Origin: Marinococcus sp. PL1-022
GTDB taxonomy: Bacteria > Bacillota > Bacilli > Bacillales > Marinococcaceae
Direction of reading: 5' to 3'
DNA length: 64,000 nucleotides
Assembly: GCF_033845285.1 (NCBI RefSeq)
Contig: NZ_JAWXCX010000001.1
Span: 821,495 to 885,494, forward strand
Positions 1-8,833 of this stretch are shown piece by piece; the first letter of the stretch is position 1, and each line of letters begins with the position of its first letter. The notes beneath the pieces were generated by a model. It worked only from the letters and a program-made list of their open reading frames with translations, was not told the origin of the DNA and did no database searches. A program made the position numbers and the translations under genes.

Positions 1-77
1 TTACTATATGTTATTGTTAGGGTATAGTATTTCATAGTAAGTAGAAGACGACCCTAGCTTGAGGAGGGAGAAGAATA

Positions 78-740
78 GTGGAAATCGAAAGAATCAACGA
101 GTCGACAGTGAAGTTTTACATTACGTACACGGATATTGAAGACCGCGGTTTCGATCGGGATGAGATTTGGTATAACCGTGAACGTGGAGAAGAGTTATTC
201 TTTGATATGATTAATGAAGCTCACGACTTAGAAAACTTTGAAATAGAAGGACCGTTATGGATTCAGGTACAGGCACTTGATCAGGGTATGGAAATTGTCG
301 TCACTAGAGGTCAGGTCACCGATGGAAATGTGAAGCTTGAAATTCCGGTATCAGAAAACAAAGAGGAAGCTCCAGTGGACGATAACATCGTGGACATGCT
401 TGATGAACAATACCGTTCGTCTAAATTAGACAGAAACGGGTCTCTTGAGTCTGAGGATCTGGAAATCGTTATTTCCTTCCAGGACATGGAGGATTTGATC
501 AGCTTGAGTAAGGCCTTCCATGTATCGGATGTTCACAACGAAGTATATTTCTTTGAAAATCGGTATTATCTCTATTTAGTATTCGATCAGCGTTATACAG
601 AGGATGAACAGGACAACATGGTGAGTCACGTGCTGGAGTATGGTAATGAATCTGATCTGTCTATTTTCCGTATACGTGAGTATGGTACGACGATTGCATC
701 TGAATATGGTCTCCAAACCTTCAATGAAAACTTTTCATAA
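78..740 (+). CDS. mecA: Adaptor protein MecA
   Basis: MecA is the ClpC adaptor that delivers substrates such as ComK, and in some contexts Spx, to the ClpCP protease. The 220-residue product has the usual family length. Its N-terminal domain begins with MEIERINEST and FYITYTDIEDRGF, which is very typical of MecA, and is followed by an acidic linker (about residues 95-120) and the C-terminal ClpC-binding domain. Translation starts at a GTG preceded by a strong GAGGAGGGAG site. It is followed by a terminator and then coiA, the B. subtilis order. The upstream promoter is probably outside the window. Identification is secure. Confidence 0.96.
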   Translation: MEIERINESTVKFYITYTDIEDRGFDRDEIWYNRERGEELFFDMINEAHDLENFEIEGPLWIQVQALDQGMEIVVTRGQVTDGNVKLEIPVSENKEEAPVDDNIVDMLDEQYRSSKLDRNGSLESEDLEIVISFQDMEDLISLSKAFHVSDVHNEVYFFENRYYLYLVFDQRYTEDEQDNMVSHVLEYGNESDLSIFRIREYGTTIASEYGLQTFNENFS

Positions 741-757
741 TTGTGTGTATCTCTAAA

Positions 758-795
758 AGGCTGGCGTGTGACGCTGGTCTTTTATTTTTATTTTA
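758..795 (+). terminator. Rho-independent terminator after mecA
   Basis: A 10-bp stem (arms 758-767 and 771-780, including G-T pairs) with a GTG loop is followed by a T-rich tract. It separates mecA from coiA. Confidence 0.7.
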
Positions 796-842
796 CATAC
801 CCCCTCCCCGCATTTTATCCCCCGGAAAAGAAGGCTGATCTC

Positions 843-2033
843 ATGTTTAATGCTCTCAATGCGGACGGCCGGGCAGTTTCAAGCCTGGATTCCGCCAATT
901 CTCCCCCTTACTACTGCCCGGAGTGCGGGCACGAAGTACATCTGCGTAACAAATCAAATGCCCGTCCTCATTTTGTTCATCCCCGGCGTGCAGACTGCCG
1001 CCTGCTTTTTGGAGAATCCAGGGAGCACACCCAGGGGAAGACCCTGCTTGCCAGCTGGCTTAAAGATCAAAATCTTTCTCCAGTTATTGAGAAGCAGCTG
1101 CTGGAGGAGGGAAGAAGGGCGGACGTATTCGTCCAGTGGACAGAGCGCGAAGTGGCGCTGGAGATACAAAGGAGTACGATTGATTCACCACAGCTTTTGA
1201 CGAGAAGCCGTACATATGCAGAAAAAGGAATCCTTCCACTGTGGTTTTTTTCATCAAAACTGGTGCAGCGAAAAAATGCTGGGAGTTGGTTTTGGAACGA
1301 AGCAGTATGGTCTTCTATACTTTCCGGATATTTTAATGCGGTGCCTGTGCTGAATCCCTCTTCCCGGGAGCTTTCGATCGTGCAGCCGCTTTTTGAAGCT
1401 TCGCCCAGGCGCATAGCAGCGTGTGCCTTAAGAATCCCTCTGGCTGATATAAAGCTGGAGTGTTTTTTCACTCCTTTGAAGCTTTCATTTAACTGTATTG
1501 AAGAAATACTTGCACATAAAAGCAAGTGGCGCTTTTCGTCTTATCAATTTAAAGGGTGCGCACAGTATTGGGGCAGCCTGGATATATATACCCGGCACCT
1601 CTCTCATATTAGTCTTCATCCTGCCGACCTCGGCTGGCCGACACCGTATTGTTATGTTTTCCGGGGCCCGCCGCTCGTATGGCAGACCCTGTTGTTTTAC
1701 CGGGTTATTTACCAAAAAAATGATACATTGAACAATATTTTAATTCTAGTGCAAAAGGATCCGTTGCTTTCACCATTGATACGCCCTGGTTTACGTACGG
1801 AAGTTTATCTGCGTCATGCGGTCTGGCATTTTTTGCAATGGCTGAAGGCCCGCAAGACGGTCTGTGTTCATCAAGGGCGCTGGCACTTGAAAAAAGATCT
1901 GTCGTTTGAAGCATCGGCGGAAAAGGGATGGTCGCAGGATCGCAGTTTAGCTAGAAAATTCACGGCATATACTAAAAAGCTTGAGGCAGAAAAACGATTC
2001 ATTGGAACAACTGGAAATAGTTCGATACAATAG
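843..2033 (+). CDS. coiA: Competence protein CoiA
   Basis: CoiA is a cytosolic competence protein, widespread in Firmicutes, needed for efficient transformation and thought to help process incoming DNA. The N-terminal part carries a zinc-binding CPECGH motif and the CHxxC-like downstream segment (HFVHPRRADC). The nuclease-like core follows, with the ADVFVQW and EVALEIQRS strands that resemble a PD-(D/E)xK fold. The frame is open back to 741, but that segment contains the mecA terminator. I therefore start at ATG 843, which has an AAGG site 8 nt upstream, giving 396 residues. The position between mecA and pepF matches B. subtilis. Confidence 0.9.
   Translation: MFNALNADGRAVSSLDSANSPPYYCPECGHEVHLRNKSNARPHFVHPRRADCRLLFGESREHTQGKTLLASWLKDQNLSPVIEKQLLEEGRRADVFVQWTEREVALEIQRSTIDSPQLLTRSRTYAEKGILPLWFFSSKLVQRKNAGSWFWNEAVWSSILSGYFNAVPVLNPSSRELSIVQPLFEASPRRIAACALRIPLADIKLECFFTPLKLSFNCIEEILAHKSKWRFSSYQFKGCAQYWGSLDIYTRHLSHISLHPADLGWPTPYCYVFRGPPLVWQTLLFYRVIYQKNDTLNNILILVQKDPLLSPLIRPGLRTEVYLRHAVWHFLQWLKARKTVCVHQGRWHLKKDLSFEASAEKGWSQDRSLARKFTAYTKKLEAEKRFIGTTGNSSIQ
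2002..2031 (+). promoter_or_regulatory. Predicted sigma-A promoter of pepF
   Basis: TTGGAA (2002-2007) and TACAAT (2026-2031) are separated by 18 bp inside the 3' end of coiA, just upstream of the pepF ribosome binding site. Confidence 0.5.
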
Positions 2034-2062
2034 AAGAGAAAGATAAAGGGAGGTGCGTTCCA

Positions 2063-3877
2063 TTGAGTTCATCTGCTGTAGAACAACTGCCAAAACGCGA
2101 AGAAATCAGTGAACAGTATAAATGGAATTTAGAGGATATTTTTTCAAGCAATGAAGGATGGGAAGACGAATTCAAGCACATTCAAAACCTGATTCCGGCA
2201 ATCGAGTCGTATAAAGGACGCCTCGGGGAATCGGGTCATATGCTGTATGAAGCCCTGCAGCAGCAGGATAAAATTACAGAGCGTTTCAGTCGCTTATTTG
2301 TTTATGCGCATATGCGTTATGATCAAAATACAAATGAATCGCTGTATCAGGGAATGGAGGACCGTGCAAGAAGACTGGCGAGCCAGCTTGGCCAGGCTAC
2401 GGCTTTCCTCGTGCCGGAAATTTTAACTATCCCTGAAAAAACAATTCAAGCATTTTATGAGGAAGAGCCGGAGCTTCGATTGTATGAACACGCACTTGAT
2501 GCTATCAATAAAGAACGCCCGCATGTGCTGACAGAATCAGAAGAAGCACTTCTTGCGCAGGCTTCTGAAGTGATGGCTGTGCCGGGAAACACCTTTGGCA
2601 TGCTAAATAATGCAGATATGGAATTTCCGTCCATAAAGGATGAGAACGGAAACGATGCCCAGGTGACACACGGACGTCTGCTGAACTTTCTGGAAAGCGA
2701 TGACCGCCGTGTGCGCGAAGAGGCTTTTAAAGCTGTCTACAGCACCTACAGCAGGTTTAAAAATACAATTTCAAGCACGCTGGGCGGACAGGTGAAAAAG
2801 AATACTTTTAATGCAAGTGTCCGTAAATATCGTTCAGCTAGAGAAGCTGCGCTGAGCAATAATCATATTCCGGAGAAGGTGTATGACCAGCTTATTTCGA
2901 CCGTTCATGATTATCTCCCACTGCTTCACCGTTATGTGAAGCTGCGTAAGCAGGTGCTTGAACTCGATGAGATTCATAACTATGATTTGTATACGCCGCT
3001 GGTCAAGGACATTGACATGAAAATGACGTACGAGGAAGCAAAAGAAACCGTTCTTGAAGCGCTGCAGCCGCTGGGAAAGGAATACACAGAAACAATTGCC
3101 GGCGGATTTGAAAAAGGCTGGGTAGACGTTTATGAAAACGTTGGAAAACGGAGCGGAGCCTATTCCTCCGGAGCTTATGGGACAATGCCGTATATTTTAA
3201 TGAACTGGCAGGACAGTATTAACAATGTATACACGCTGGCCCATGAACTCGGACATTCGATGCACAGCTATCTGACTCATCAAAATCAGCCTTATCCTTA
3301 TGCTGATTACACCATTTTCGTGGCTGAGGTAGCTTCTACTGTCAATGAAGCGCTGCTTACCAGACACTTACTGGCAAAAACGACAAATAAAACAGAAAAA
3401 GCGTATTTATTGAACCAGTACCTCGAAGGCTTCCGGGGAACGGTGTTCCGTCAGACAATGTTTGCTGAGTTTGAGCAGTTAATCCATGAAAAGGCAGAAG
3501 CAGGGGAAGCACTGACGCCCGATCTGCTGAACGCGCTTTATTATGAGTTAAATGAACAGTATTTCGGGCCGCATATGACGCTCGATGATGATATTGCGCT
3601 GGAATGGGCAAGGATTCCTCATTTTTATATGAACTTTTATGTTTATCAGTATGCCACCGGCTACAGCGCTGCGGCTGCTTTGTCCCAGCAGATTGTTGAA
3701 GAAGGAGAGCCTGCGGTGGAACGCTACCTGCAGTTCCTGAAATCGGGAAGCTCGGATTATCCGATCGAAGTTCTCAAAAAAGCAGGAGTCGACATGACTA
3801 CTTCGACTCCGATTGAACTGGCCATGAAGTCCTTCGAAGATACCTTGAATGAACTGGAAGAACTGCTGCTTCAATAA
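2063..3877 (+). CDS. pepF: Oligoendopeptidase F
   Basis: PepF is a cytosolic M3-family zinc metallopeptidase that cleaves short peptides. The 604-residue protein carries the zinc-binding HELGH motif at residues 394-398 and, downstream, the family segment YADYTIFVAEVASTVNEALL, which supplies the third zinc ligand. The start is a TTG at 2063 with a GGGAGGTG site 7 nt upstream; no ATG lies nearby. It sits between coiA and spxH as in B. subtilis, where overexpressed PepF affects sporulation signalling. Length and motifs are canonical. Confidence 0.96.
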   Translation: MSSSAVEQLPKREEISEQYKWNLEDIFSSNEGWEDEFKHIQNLIPAIESYKGRLGESGHMLYEALQQQDKITERFSRLFVYAHMRYDQNTNESLYQGMEDRARRLASQLGQATAFLVPEILTIPEKTIQAFYEEEPELRLYEHALDAINKERPHVLTESEEALLAQASEVMAVPGNTFGMLNNADMEFPSIKDENGNDAQVTHGRLLNFLESDDRRVREEAFKAVYSTYSRFKNTISSTLGGQVKKNTFNASVRKYRSAREAALSNNHIPEKVYDQLISTVHDYLPLLHRYVKLRKQVLELDEIHNYDLYTPLVKDIDMKMTYEEAKETVLEALQPLGKEYTETIAGGFEKGWVDVYENVGKRSGAYSSGAYGTMPYILMNWQDSINNVYTLAHELGHSMHSYLTHQNQPYPYADYTIFVAEVASTVNEALLTRHLLAKTTNKTEKAYLLNQYLEGFRGTVFRQTMFAEFEQLIHEKAEAGEALTPDLLNALYYELNEQYFGPHMTLDDDIALEWARIPHFYMNFYVYQYATGYSAAAALSQQIVEEGEPAVERYLQFLKSGSSDYPIEVLKKAGVDMTTSTPIELAMKSFEDTLNELEELLLQ

Positions 3878-3921
3878 AAAAATCCGCGGAGATGCGTTTA
3901 CATCTCCGCGGATTTTTTTTC
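3878..3921. terminator. Shared terminator between pepF and spxH
   Basis: A perfect 15-bp inverted repeat (3880-3894 with 3901-3915) has A and T runs on the two sides. It can stop transcription from both convergent genes. Confidence 0.85.
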
Positions 3922-4840
3922 AGGTAACGGAAGGCACGTACTCCCAGTAGGCTCCATTTTTTAACGGCACATGCTTCATTTTTCTTAACAGCACAAGCTG
4001 TTTCAGCTGCTTTTCAGCTTCCTTTTCACTCCAGTCGAATACGACAGAGACCTCTTTGGTCGTAATTCGCGGATAGCGGGAGAGAAACCTTTCAAGCGTT
4101 AGTGAATGAGAAGGCTCCGGAGCGTGCCCGAGCATGTCGGAGAGAATTTCTTCGTAGACCTGATAGGGATACAGCCCGGAAACCTTCAGTCCTCCATCTT
4201 CAACGTGATCGTTAAAAAACACGAATGTTGGAGCTTGATCGACCTCCATCTCGCGGGAGGTTCTGATATCGCAATTCAGAGCTTTCCGGGTACAGGCAGA
4301 ATGTATATCGCGCTGAAATTCTTCAATGTCCAGCCCGGTAGCTTCCGCAATCTGGATAAGCTTTTCTTCTGTGGAGATGTCCTGGCCATGCAGAAACAAA
4401 TTCTCTCTAATATTCCGGAAAAACACTGAAGCCAGCTGCTTTCCCTGCATTTCTGCAGCCTTCATGGCGAGCGCAGGAATGTAAGCAGAAGGAGCCGAGT
4501 GCTTCAGCCACACGCTTCCGTCTGCCGGCATGCCGGTACGGGTAGCCACTTCCTCATAAAACAGAGCCATTTCTTTTTTCATATCTTCTTTCACCGGCTT
4601 CTGTTTTTCTTCACTCCAGCATTCAATGTTTGAAGTGAGCAGAAGCTTTGGCGTGAAATAGTGGCCGTATTCGATGAGCAGCTTTTTTAATACAGGCTCA
4701 AACGCCCAGCACTCCGGGCATAATGGATCCATAAAAATATATAATTCAAGCGGCTTTTTCGATAAATGTGTGTCGGTAGACTGCGGCATACTGCAGGAAC
4801 CGGAACTGTCATCACAAAAAGAAAAATGCTCGTTGCCCAT
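3920..4840 (-). CDS. spxH: ClpXP adaptor protein SpxH (YjbH)
   Basis: SpxH is a DsbA/thioredoxin-fold adaptor that binds the regulator Spx and promotes its degradation by ClpXP, tying Spx levels to disulfide stress. The 306-residue product has the CPEC-type motif (MDPLCPECWAFEP, near residue 38) and an N-terminal cysteine- and histidine-containing stretch (FCDDSSGSCSMP) typical of the family's zinc-sensitive N terminus. ATG 4840 has a GAAAGGAGCG site. It lies 21 nt downstream of the globin gene, so the two form the yjbI-yjbH operon known in Bacillus. Confidence 0.94.
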   Translation of the reverse strand: MGNEHFSFCDDSSGSCSMPQSTDTHLSKKPLELYIFMDPLCPECWAFEPVLKKLLIEYGHYFTPKLLLTSNIECWSEEKQKPVKEDMKKEMALFYEEVATRTGMPADGSVWLKHSAPSAYIPALAMKAAEMQGKQLASVFFRNIRENLFLHGQDISTEEKLIQIAEATGLDIEEFQRDIHSACTRKALNCDIRTSREMEVDQAPTFVFFNDHVEDGGLKVSGLYPYQVYEEILSDMLGHAPEPSHSLTLERFLSRYPRITTKEVSVVFDWSEKEAEKQLKQLVLLRKMKHVPLKNGAYWEYVPSVT

Positions 4841-4861
4841 GACCAGTTCACGCTCCTTTCA

Positions 4862-5248
4862 TTATGAATTTTCTTCAGTAGTATTTATCATGTGCTGTGC
4901 TGTCACCACAAGCCGCTGAAACATTTCCTGTCTGACGTCGTCTTCCATATTTATTTCTTCCATCGCTTCATCCATGCATAACAGCCAGGCCTTCGCCCGT
5001 GTTTCCGTAATTGGGAACGGGAGGTGGCGGGCCCGCAGGCGGGGATGACCATGTTCTTCTGTATATAAAGGCGGACCGCCTAAAAATTGAGTCATAAATT
5101 GCTTTTGTTTACGGGCGGTTTCCGTAAGGTCGTCCGGAAAAATAGGAGCCAGATCCGGATGGGCGCCAACCTTTCCGTAAAACGTATTAATCAGCTCGGA
5201 AAGTTTTTCTTCGCCAATCTGGTTAAAGCTCGATTTGAAAGCAGCCAT
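4862..5248 (-). CDS. yjbI: Truncated hemoglobin YjbI (group II)
   Basis: This is a group II truncated globin of 128 residues. In B. subtilis its homolog is co-expressed with SpxH and is proposed to protect it. Family features are visible: the AHPDLAPIFPDDL segment, the QFLGGPPLYTEEHGHPRLRARH heme-pocket region containing the proximal histidine, and the conserved AWLLCMDEAM helix. The frame is open further upstream, but ATG 5248 has a GGAGG site 8 nt away and gives the normal family length. First gene of the yjbI-spxH operon. Confidence 0.93.
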   Translation of the reverse strand: MAAFKSSFNQIGEEKLSELINTFYGKVGAHPDLAPIFPDDLTETARKQKQFMTQFLGGPPLYTEEHGHPRLRARHLPFPITETRAKAWLLCMDEAMEEINMEDDVRQEMFQRLVVTAQHMINTTEENS

Positions 5249-5317
5249 AGTGAACCTCCGGAACAACGTTTTGACGTTCATACCTGAAAAGACAAAGCAC
5301 TGGGACAAAACGTAATT

Positions 5318-5345
5318 ATTGTATTTTCAATTTTTATTCTAGCAA
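5318..5345 (-). promoter_or_regulatory. Predicted promoter of yjbI-spxH
   Basis: On the minus strand, TTGCTA (5345-5340) and TACAAT (5323-5318) are separated by 16 bp, about 70 nt before the yjbI start. Confidence 0.45.
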
Positions 5346-5372
5346 TGAGACCCGGCAACCGCAAATATTTTG

Positions 5373-5412
5373 AACGAAAAGGAACCCGGGGCAAAAAAAC
5401 AACCCCGGGATG
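5373..5412 (-). terminator. Terminator after the lytic transglycosylase gene
   Basis: The 7-bp GC stem CCCCGGG (5403-5409) pairs with 5385-5391. On the minus strand it is followed by a T-rich stretch. Confidence 0.6.
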
Positions 5413-5431
5413 GAGTTGTTTTTAAAACGGA

Positions 5432-6157
5432 TTATACAAGATCCTGATAGTTAGCAAGTACATTAGGCACGTATTTCTGGGTTTCTTTAAATGGTGGGAT
5501 GCCGTCATATTTATCCACGTTGCCCGGACCGGCGTTGTAGGCGGCAAGAGCAAGTGTTTTGTTGCCATTGTATTTACTTAGCATATCTCTTAAATAGCGA
5601 ATCCCGCCGTCGAGGTTTTGTTCCGGGTCCATCGGGTCCTTTACTTTCAGCATAGAAGCAGTACCCGGCATCAGCTGCATCAGTCCCATAGCACCGGCAT
5701 GACTTTTAGCATCCGGATTGAAGCCGGATTCCTGCTTTACCAGAGCACGAACAAGCTTACTGTCTACGCCGTATTTTTCAGATAAACGCTCAATTGTCTG
5801 CACAATGCCCGAGCCTGAAGTCTGTTTAGACGAAGAAGTATTTTCAGAGGCGGGAGCCGTTTCTTTTTTTACTTCTTTGGCGGAAGGATCCGTGGAAGCA
5901 CTGGATGCTTCGTCTCCTAAATGGCTGAAATAGCTGCTGGCACTCACCGGGTTTAAGAACAATGAGGAGGAGACGGGGCTGAAGCCGCTGCTGCTCTGTT
6001 CAGACATGATGGCCTGAGTTGATTTCAGGGAATCGTATAAAAAAGAACCGAAACGCCCAGCAGCAGAAGCTGTTTGCGAAGGGGCGGACGGCTGGCTGTT
6101 TCCTGCAGCTGCATTGGTTGAAGACGGGAAAAGAGAGGAAGAAATCGTCAAAAACAT
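5432..6157 (-). CDS. Lytic transglycosylase (CwlQ/YjbJ-like)
   Basis: A soluble lytic transglycosylase that cleaves the glycan strand of peptidoglycan. The C-terminal SLT domain (about residues 115-241) shows the catalytic glutamate in ALVKQESGFNPDAKS, the AMGLMQLMPGTA motif, and the AYNAGPGNVDKY motif. Residues 1-110 are low-complexity and rich in Ser and Ala. There is no clear signal peptide, as in B. subtilis YjbJ/CwlQ. The annotated ATG has a GTGGGGTG site only about 2 nt away; a TTG two codons downstream (6151) is better spaced and may be the true start. Synteny with yjbJ supports the call. Confidence 0.88.
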   Translation of the reverse strand: MFLTISSSLFPSSTNAAAGNSQPSAPSQTASAAGRFGSFLYDSLKSTQAIMSEQSSSGFSPVSSSLFLNPVSASSYFSHLGDEASSASTDPSAKEVKKETAPASENTSSSKQTSGSGIVQTIERLSEKYGVDSKLVRALVKQESGFNPDAKSHAGAMGLMQLMPGTASMLKVKDPMDPEQNLDGGIRYLRDMLSKYNGNKTLALAAYNAGPGNVDKYDGIPPFKETQKYVPNVLANYQDLV

Positions 6158-6226
6158 TCACCCCACTAATAAGATTCAGATAAGAAAAATATACCAGTAT
6201 TTCAAATGAAGAACAATGTGCGTATG

Positions 6227-6814
6227 TTACTGTTTTTCATTCTGCTCCCGGCTGCGCTGAAAGAGACGTTCAATTTTGTTTGGTGTGCTGCGCAAGGGAA
6301 ATTGATGCTGCTCTGCCAGTTCATTCATCCAGGCAGAGACGTCTTTTTCGCTTGGTCCTTCTATTTCAAGCTCATAATCGGTGGCCCCCAGGTAATGACT
6401 TCGGTCAAAAAAGATTTCTCCCGTACGGAAAGGCTGGGTGGCCCGGTAGGTCGTGAGGGTGCCTATATTTTCAACAAGCCCGGAGCCAATCAGCGTCTGA
6501 AGGCGTCCGGCAACGTCACCGGCAGGCAGTATCCCGCCTGTGATTGCTTCCTGTGCCTCCTGGGCAGTAATGTTCTGATTCCATTCGGTGAGCCCCTCCT
6601 GGGCGGGCTCCTTTAACGTTAAAGTGAAAGAACCAGCACGCTCGCGTATACGCAAAGCAGATTTTCGGGCACGCAGGTCGAAGCTGCTGGTATCAAAGTA
6701 TGTATTTTTCTGCGAAGAAAAATCGTTTTCCTCAAGAGCGAAGCTTGCTGCAAGAGAGGAAAACTCCTTCTCCGTTAGAAGGTTCTTCGCTTCAATTTCC
6801 TGTTCTTTCGCCAT
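6227..6814 (-). CDS. yjbK: CYTH-domain protein YjbK
   Basis: A CYTH-fold (triphosphate tunnel) protein of 195 residues. The signature ExExK motif is present at the N terminus (QEIEAKNLL). Typical basic and acidic tunnel residues follow, in ALRIRERAG, FTLTLKEP and YELEIEGPS. Relatives bind or hydrolyse triphosphates or polyphosphate; the substrate here is unknown. It sits next to relQ and nadK, consistent with nucleotide or phosphate metabolism. ATG 6814 was chosen because AAAGGAAG lies 7 nt upstream; the upstream in-frame extension has no such site. Confidence 0.9.
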   Translation of the reverse strand: MAKEQEIEAKNLLTEKEFSSLAASFALEENDFSSQKNTYFDTSSFDLRARKSALRIRERAGSFTLTLKEPAQEGLTEWNQNITAQEAQEAITGGILPAGDVAGRLQTLIGSGLVENIGTLTTYRATQPFRTGEIFFDRSHYLGATDYELEIEGPSEKDVSAWMNELAEQHQFPLRSTPNKIERLFQRSREQNEKQ

Positions 6815-6964
6815 GGTAAATCTTCCTTTCTGATACCGAATTACTGGAAAAACGCTATGCATTATCTTATCATATGGTTTGCGCTCTGTCTGTGTACATA
6901 AGTTATGATAAAATTAGGTACAGACAAGAAACGTATACTTTCCCTGTGTTGGAGGAATTATGAC

Positions 6965-7342
6965 ATGCAGCATATACTAACTGTAAATCATTACGAAGAA
7001 GAAAATGAATCATTAATAATGTATCCGGTGGAAGAATGGCCGGAAAAGGAATGGCAAAAATTACGGGACGGTGGACAAATGCTTGCAGATTCCGATGCTT
7101 TAACGCTTGTTTATGTCCTGGATATGGAAGACGAATTTGTGCAGCTGCGTATTCCAAAAAGAGTGTGGCCGCTTTTGAAAAAGGCTTATGATAACGAAAA
7201 ACATGTTTATATAAAAAACGGAAGTGCCCTGCATTTAGAAAATTTTCATGAAGAAATTGATTATTTAATGGATAATGTGCCCGGAAACGGGAATTACGGT
7301 ACTGAAATGGTATCTGCATTTGAAGAAGCGTTTAACGTATAA
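6965..7342 (+). CDS. yjbL: YjbL family protein (UPF0738)
   Basis: A conserved Bacillaceae protein of unknown function, recognised by synteny between yjbK and relQ and by the general sequence (IPKRVWPLLKKAYDN and similar segments). It has 125 residues, is acidic, and has no membrane segment. The frame extends back to 6905, but ATG 6965 with a TTGGAGGAA site 9 nt upstream is the sensible start. It is divergent from yjbK and is followed 33 nt later by relQ, so it probably leads the yjbL-relQ-nadK-yjbO operon. Confidence 0.8.
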   Translation: MQHILTVNHYEEENESLIMYPVEEWPEKEWQKLRDGGQMLADSDALTLVYVLDMEDEFVQLRIPKRVWPLLKKAYDNEKHVYIKNGSALHLENFHEEIDYLMDNVPGNGNYGTEMVSAFEEAFNV

Positions 7343-7375
7343 CCTCATAATAATGTAAATGAGTGGTGGTAAACC

Positions 7376-8011
7376 ATGAGTAACTGGCAGACATTCCTTT
7401 CGCCTTATATGCAGGCGGTAGAGGAAATAAAGGTGAAATTAAAAGGGTTAAGAGAGCAGTACCAGATGTCTTCACAGCACACCCCGATCGAGTTTGTGAC
7501 AGGCAGGGTCAAGCCGGTAACAAGCATTCTTGATAAAGCCCAGCGCAAAGATATTCCGCTCGATGAGATCGACACAAAAATGCAGGACATCGCAGGTATT
7601 CGCATTGTCTGCCAATTTGTGAGCGACATTGATACCATTGTGGAGCTGATGCGGACAAGACAGGATTTTGAGGTTTTGGAGGAACGGGATTACATTAAGG
7701 AGAAAAAAGAGAGTGGCTATCGTTCTTTTCATATGGTCGTTTCTTATCCTGTACACACGATCGGCGGCCGAAAGGACGTCCTCACAGAGATTCAGGTACG
7801 GACCATGGCCATGAATTTCTGGGCTACTATTGAACATTCTTTAAACTACAAGTACAGCGGCGAAATTCCGGAGGATATTAAACACCGGCTGCAGCGGGCT
7901 GCCGAAGCTGCATTTCAACTCGATGAAGAAATGTCCAAAATTAAAGGCGAGGTACGGGAAGCACAGCGTATCTATATGCAAAACAGGGAAAGTGAGGGTC
8001 CAAATACATGA
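7376..8011 (+). CDS. relQ: Small alarmone synthetase RelQ (SasB/YjbM)
   Basis: RelQ makes (p)ppGpp from ATP and GDP or GTP without a hydrolase domain. The 211-residue protein has the single-domain length. It shows the synthetase motifs [15 protein letters not shown] (about residues 70-84), the [11 protein letters not shown] segment, and [23 protein letters not shown], which contains the catalytic glutamate and nucleotide-binding residues. Its last codons overlap the start of nadK (ATGA), so translation of the two is probably coupled, as in B. subtilis yjbM-yjbN. Confidence 0.95.
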   Translation: MSNWQTFLSPYMQAVEEIKVKLKGLREQYQMSSQHTPIEFVTGRVKPVTSILDKAQRKDIPLDEIDTKMQDIAGIRIVCQFVSDIDTIVELMRTRQDFEVLEERDYIKEKKESGYRSFHMVVSYPVHTIGGRKDVLTEIQVRTMAMNFWATIEHSLNYKYSGEIPEDIKHRLQRAAEAAFQLDEEMSKIKGEVREAQRIYMQNRESEGPNT

Positions 8012-8829
8012 GTATCCCGTCCACCGATGAAAATATGCGATATAATGTTACGTCCCGGGGAGATGACACCTCCAATGAAATCAGGGACAAAGTGCTTTCA
8101 TACCTAAATGAATTCGGTCTGATTCACGACGAAATTCATCCGGATATCGTTATTACTGTAGGGGGCGATGGCACACTGCTGCAGGCGTTCCATCATTATT
8201 ATGAATCACTTGAAGACGTCTGCTTTGTAGGTATACATACCGGCCACCTCGGTTTTTATGCAGACTGGCAGCCTGAAGAAGTGGAGAAGCTGGTGATTCA
8301 CCTTGCAAAAACGCCGTTTCAGGTGGTGGAGTACCCGCTTCTTGAGGTAATTGTCCGTTACAATGAACATACGAGATTCGAACGGTATTTAGCCTTAAAC
8401 GAGTGTATGGTAAAAACGCTCGAGGGATCTCTCGTGTGCAATGTAGACATTAAAGGCGAACATTTTGAAACGTTTCGCGGAGACGGCTTATGTATTTCCA
8501 CGCCGTCCGGTAGCACGGCGTATAACAAATCCCTGGGTGGAGCGATACTGCACCCTTCCTTATCAAGTATTCAAATAGCCGAAATGGCAAGCATCAATAA
8601 CCGGGTCTACCGGACGATCGGCTCGCCGTTAATTCTGCCGCAGCACCATACCTGTCTTCTGCGCCCGGTGAACGATGTGGATATGCAGATCACTATTGAC
8701 CACATCACTCTTGTCGATCAGGGCATTGAGTCCATTCAGTACCGGGTAGCAGAGGAAAAAGTAAGATTCGCCCGCTTCCGCCCGTTCCCTTTCTGGAAGC
8801 GCGTGAAGGAATCGTTTATCGGGGAGTAA
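8008..8829 (+). CDS. nadK: NAD kinase
   Basis: NAD kinase phosphorylates NAD to NADP. The 273-residue product shows the family GGDGT motif ([13 protein letters not shown], near residue 52), the NE motif (ALNECMV), and the glycine-rich [16 protein letters not shown] motif near residue 167. The start ATG overlaps the relQ stop. It is followed by yjbO only 4 nt downstream, which makes a relQ-nadK-yjbO operon. This is the short Gram-positive form, equivalent to B. subtilis YjbN/NadF. Confidence 0.96.
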   Translation: MSIPSTDENMRYNVTSRGDDTSNEIRDKVLSYLNEFGLIHDEIHPDIVITVGGDGTLLQAFHHYYESLEDVCFVGIHTGHLGFYADWQPEEVEKLVIHLAKTPFQVVEYPLLEVIVRYNEHTRFERYLALNECMVKTLEGSLVCNVDIKGEHFETFRGDGLCISTPSGSTAYNKSLGGAILHPSLSSIQIAEMASINNRVYRTIGSPLILPQHHTCLLRPVNDVDMQITIDHITLVDQGIESIQYRVAEEKVRFARFRPFPFWKRVKESFIGE

Positions 8830-8833
8830 AGGG

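Noticed and set aside
741-842. N-terminal extension of CoiA
   Set aside because: It encodes the mecA terminator stem and has no ribosome binding site; conservation-like sequence begins after ATG 843.
1067-1525. 152-codon minus-strand frame inside coiA
   Set aside because: Antisense to coiA with no start signals or homology-like motifs.
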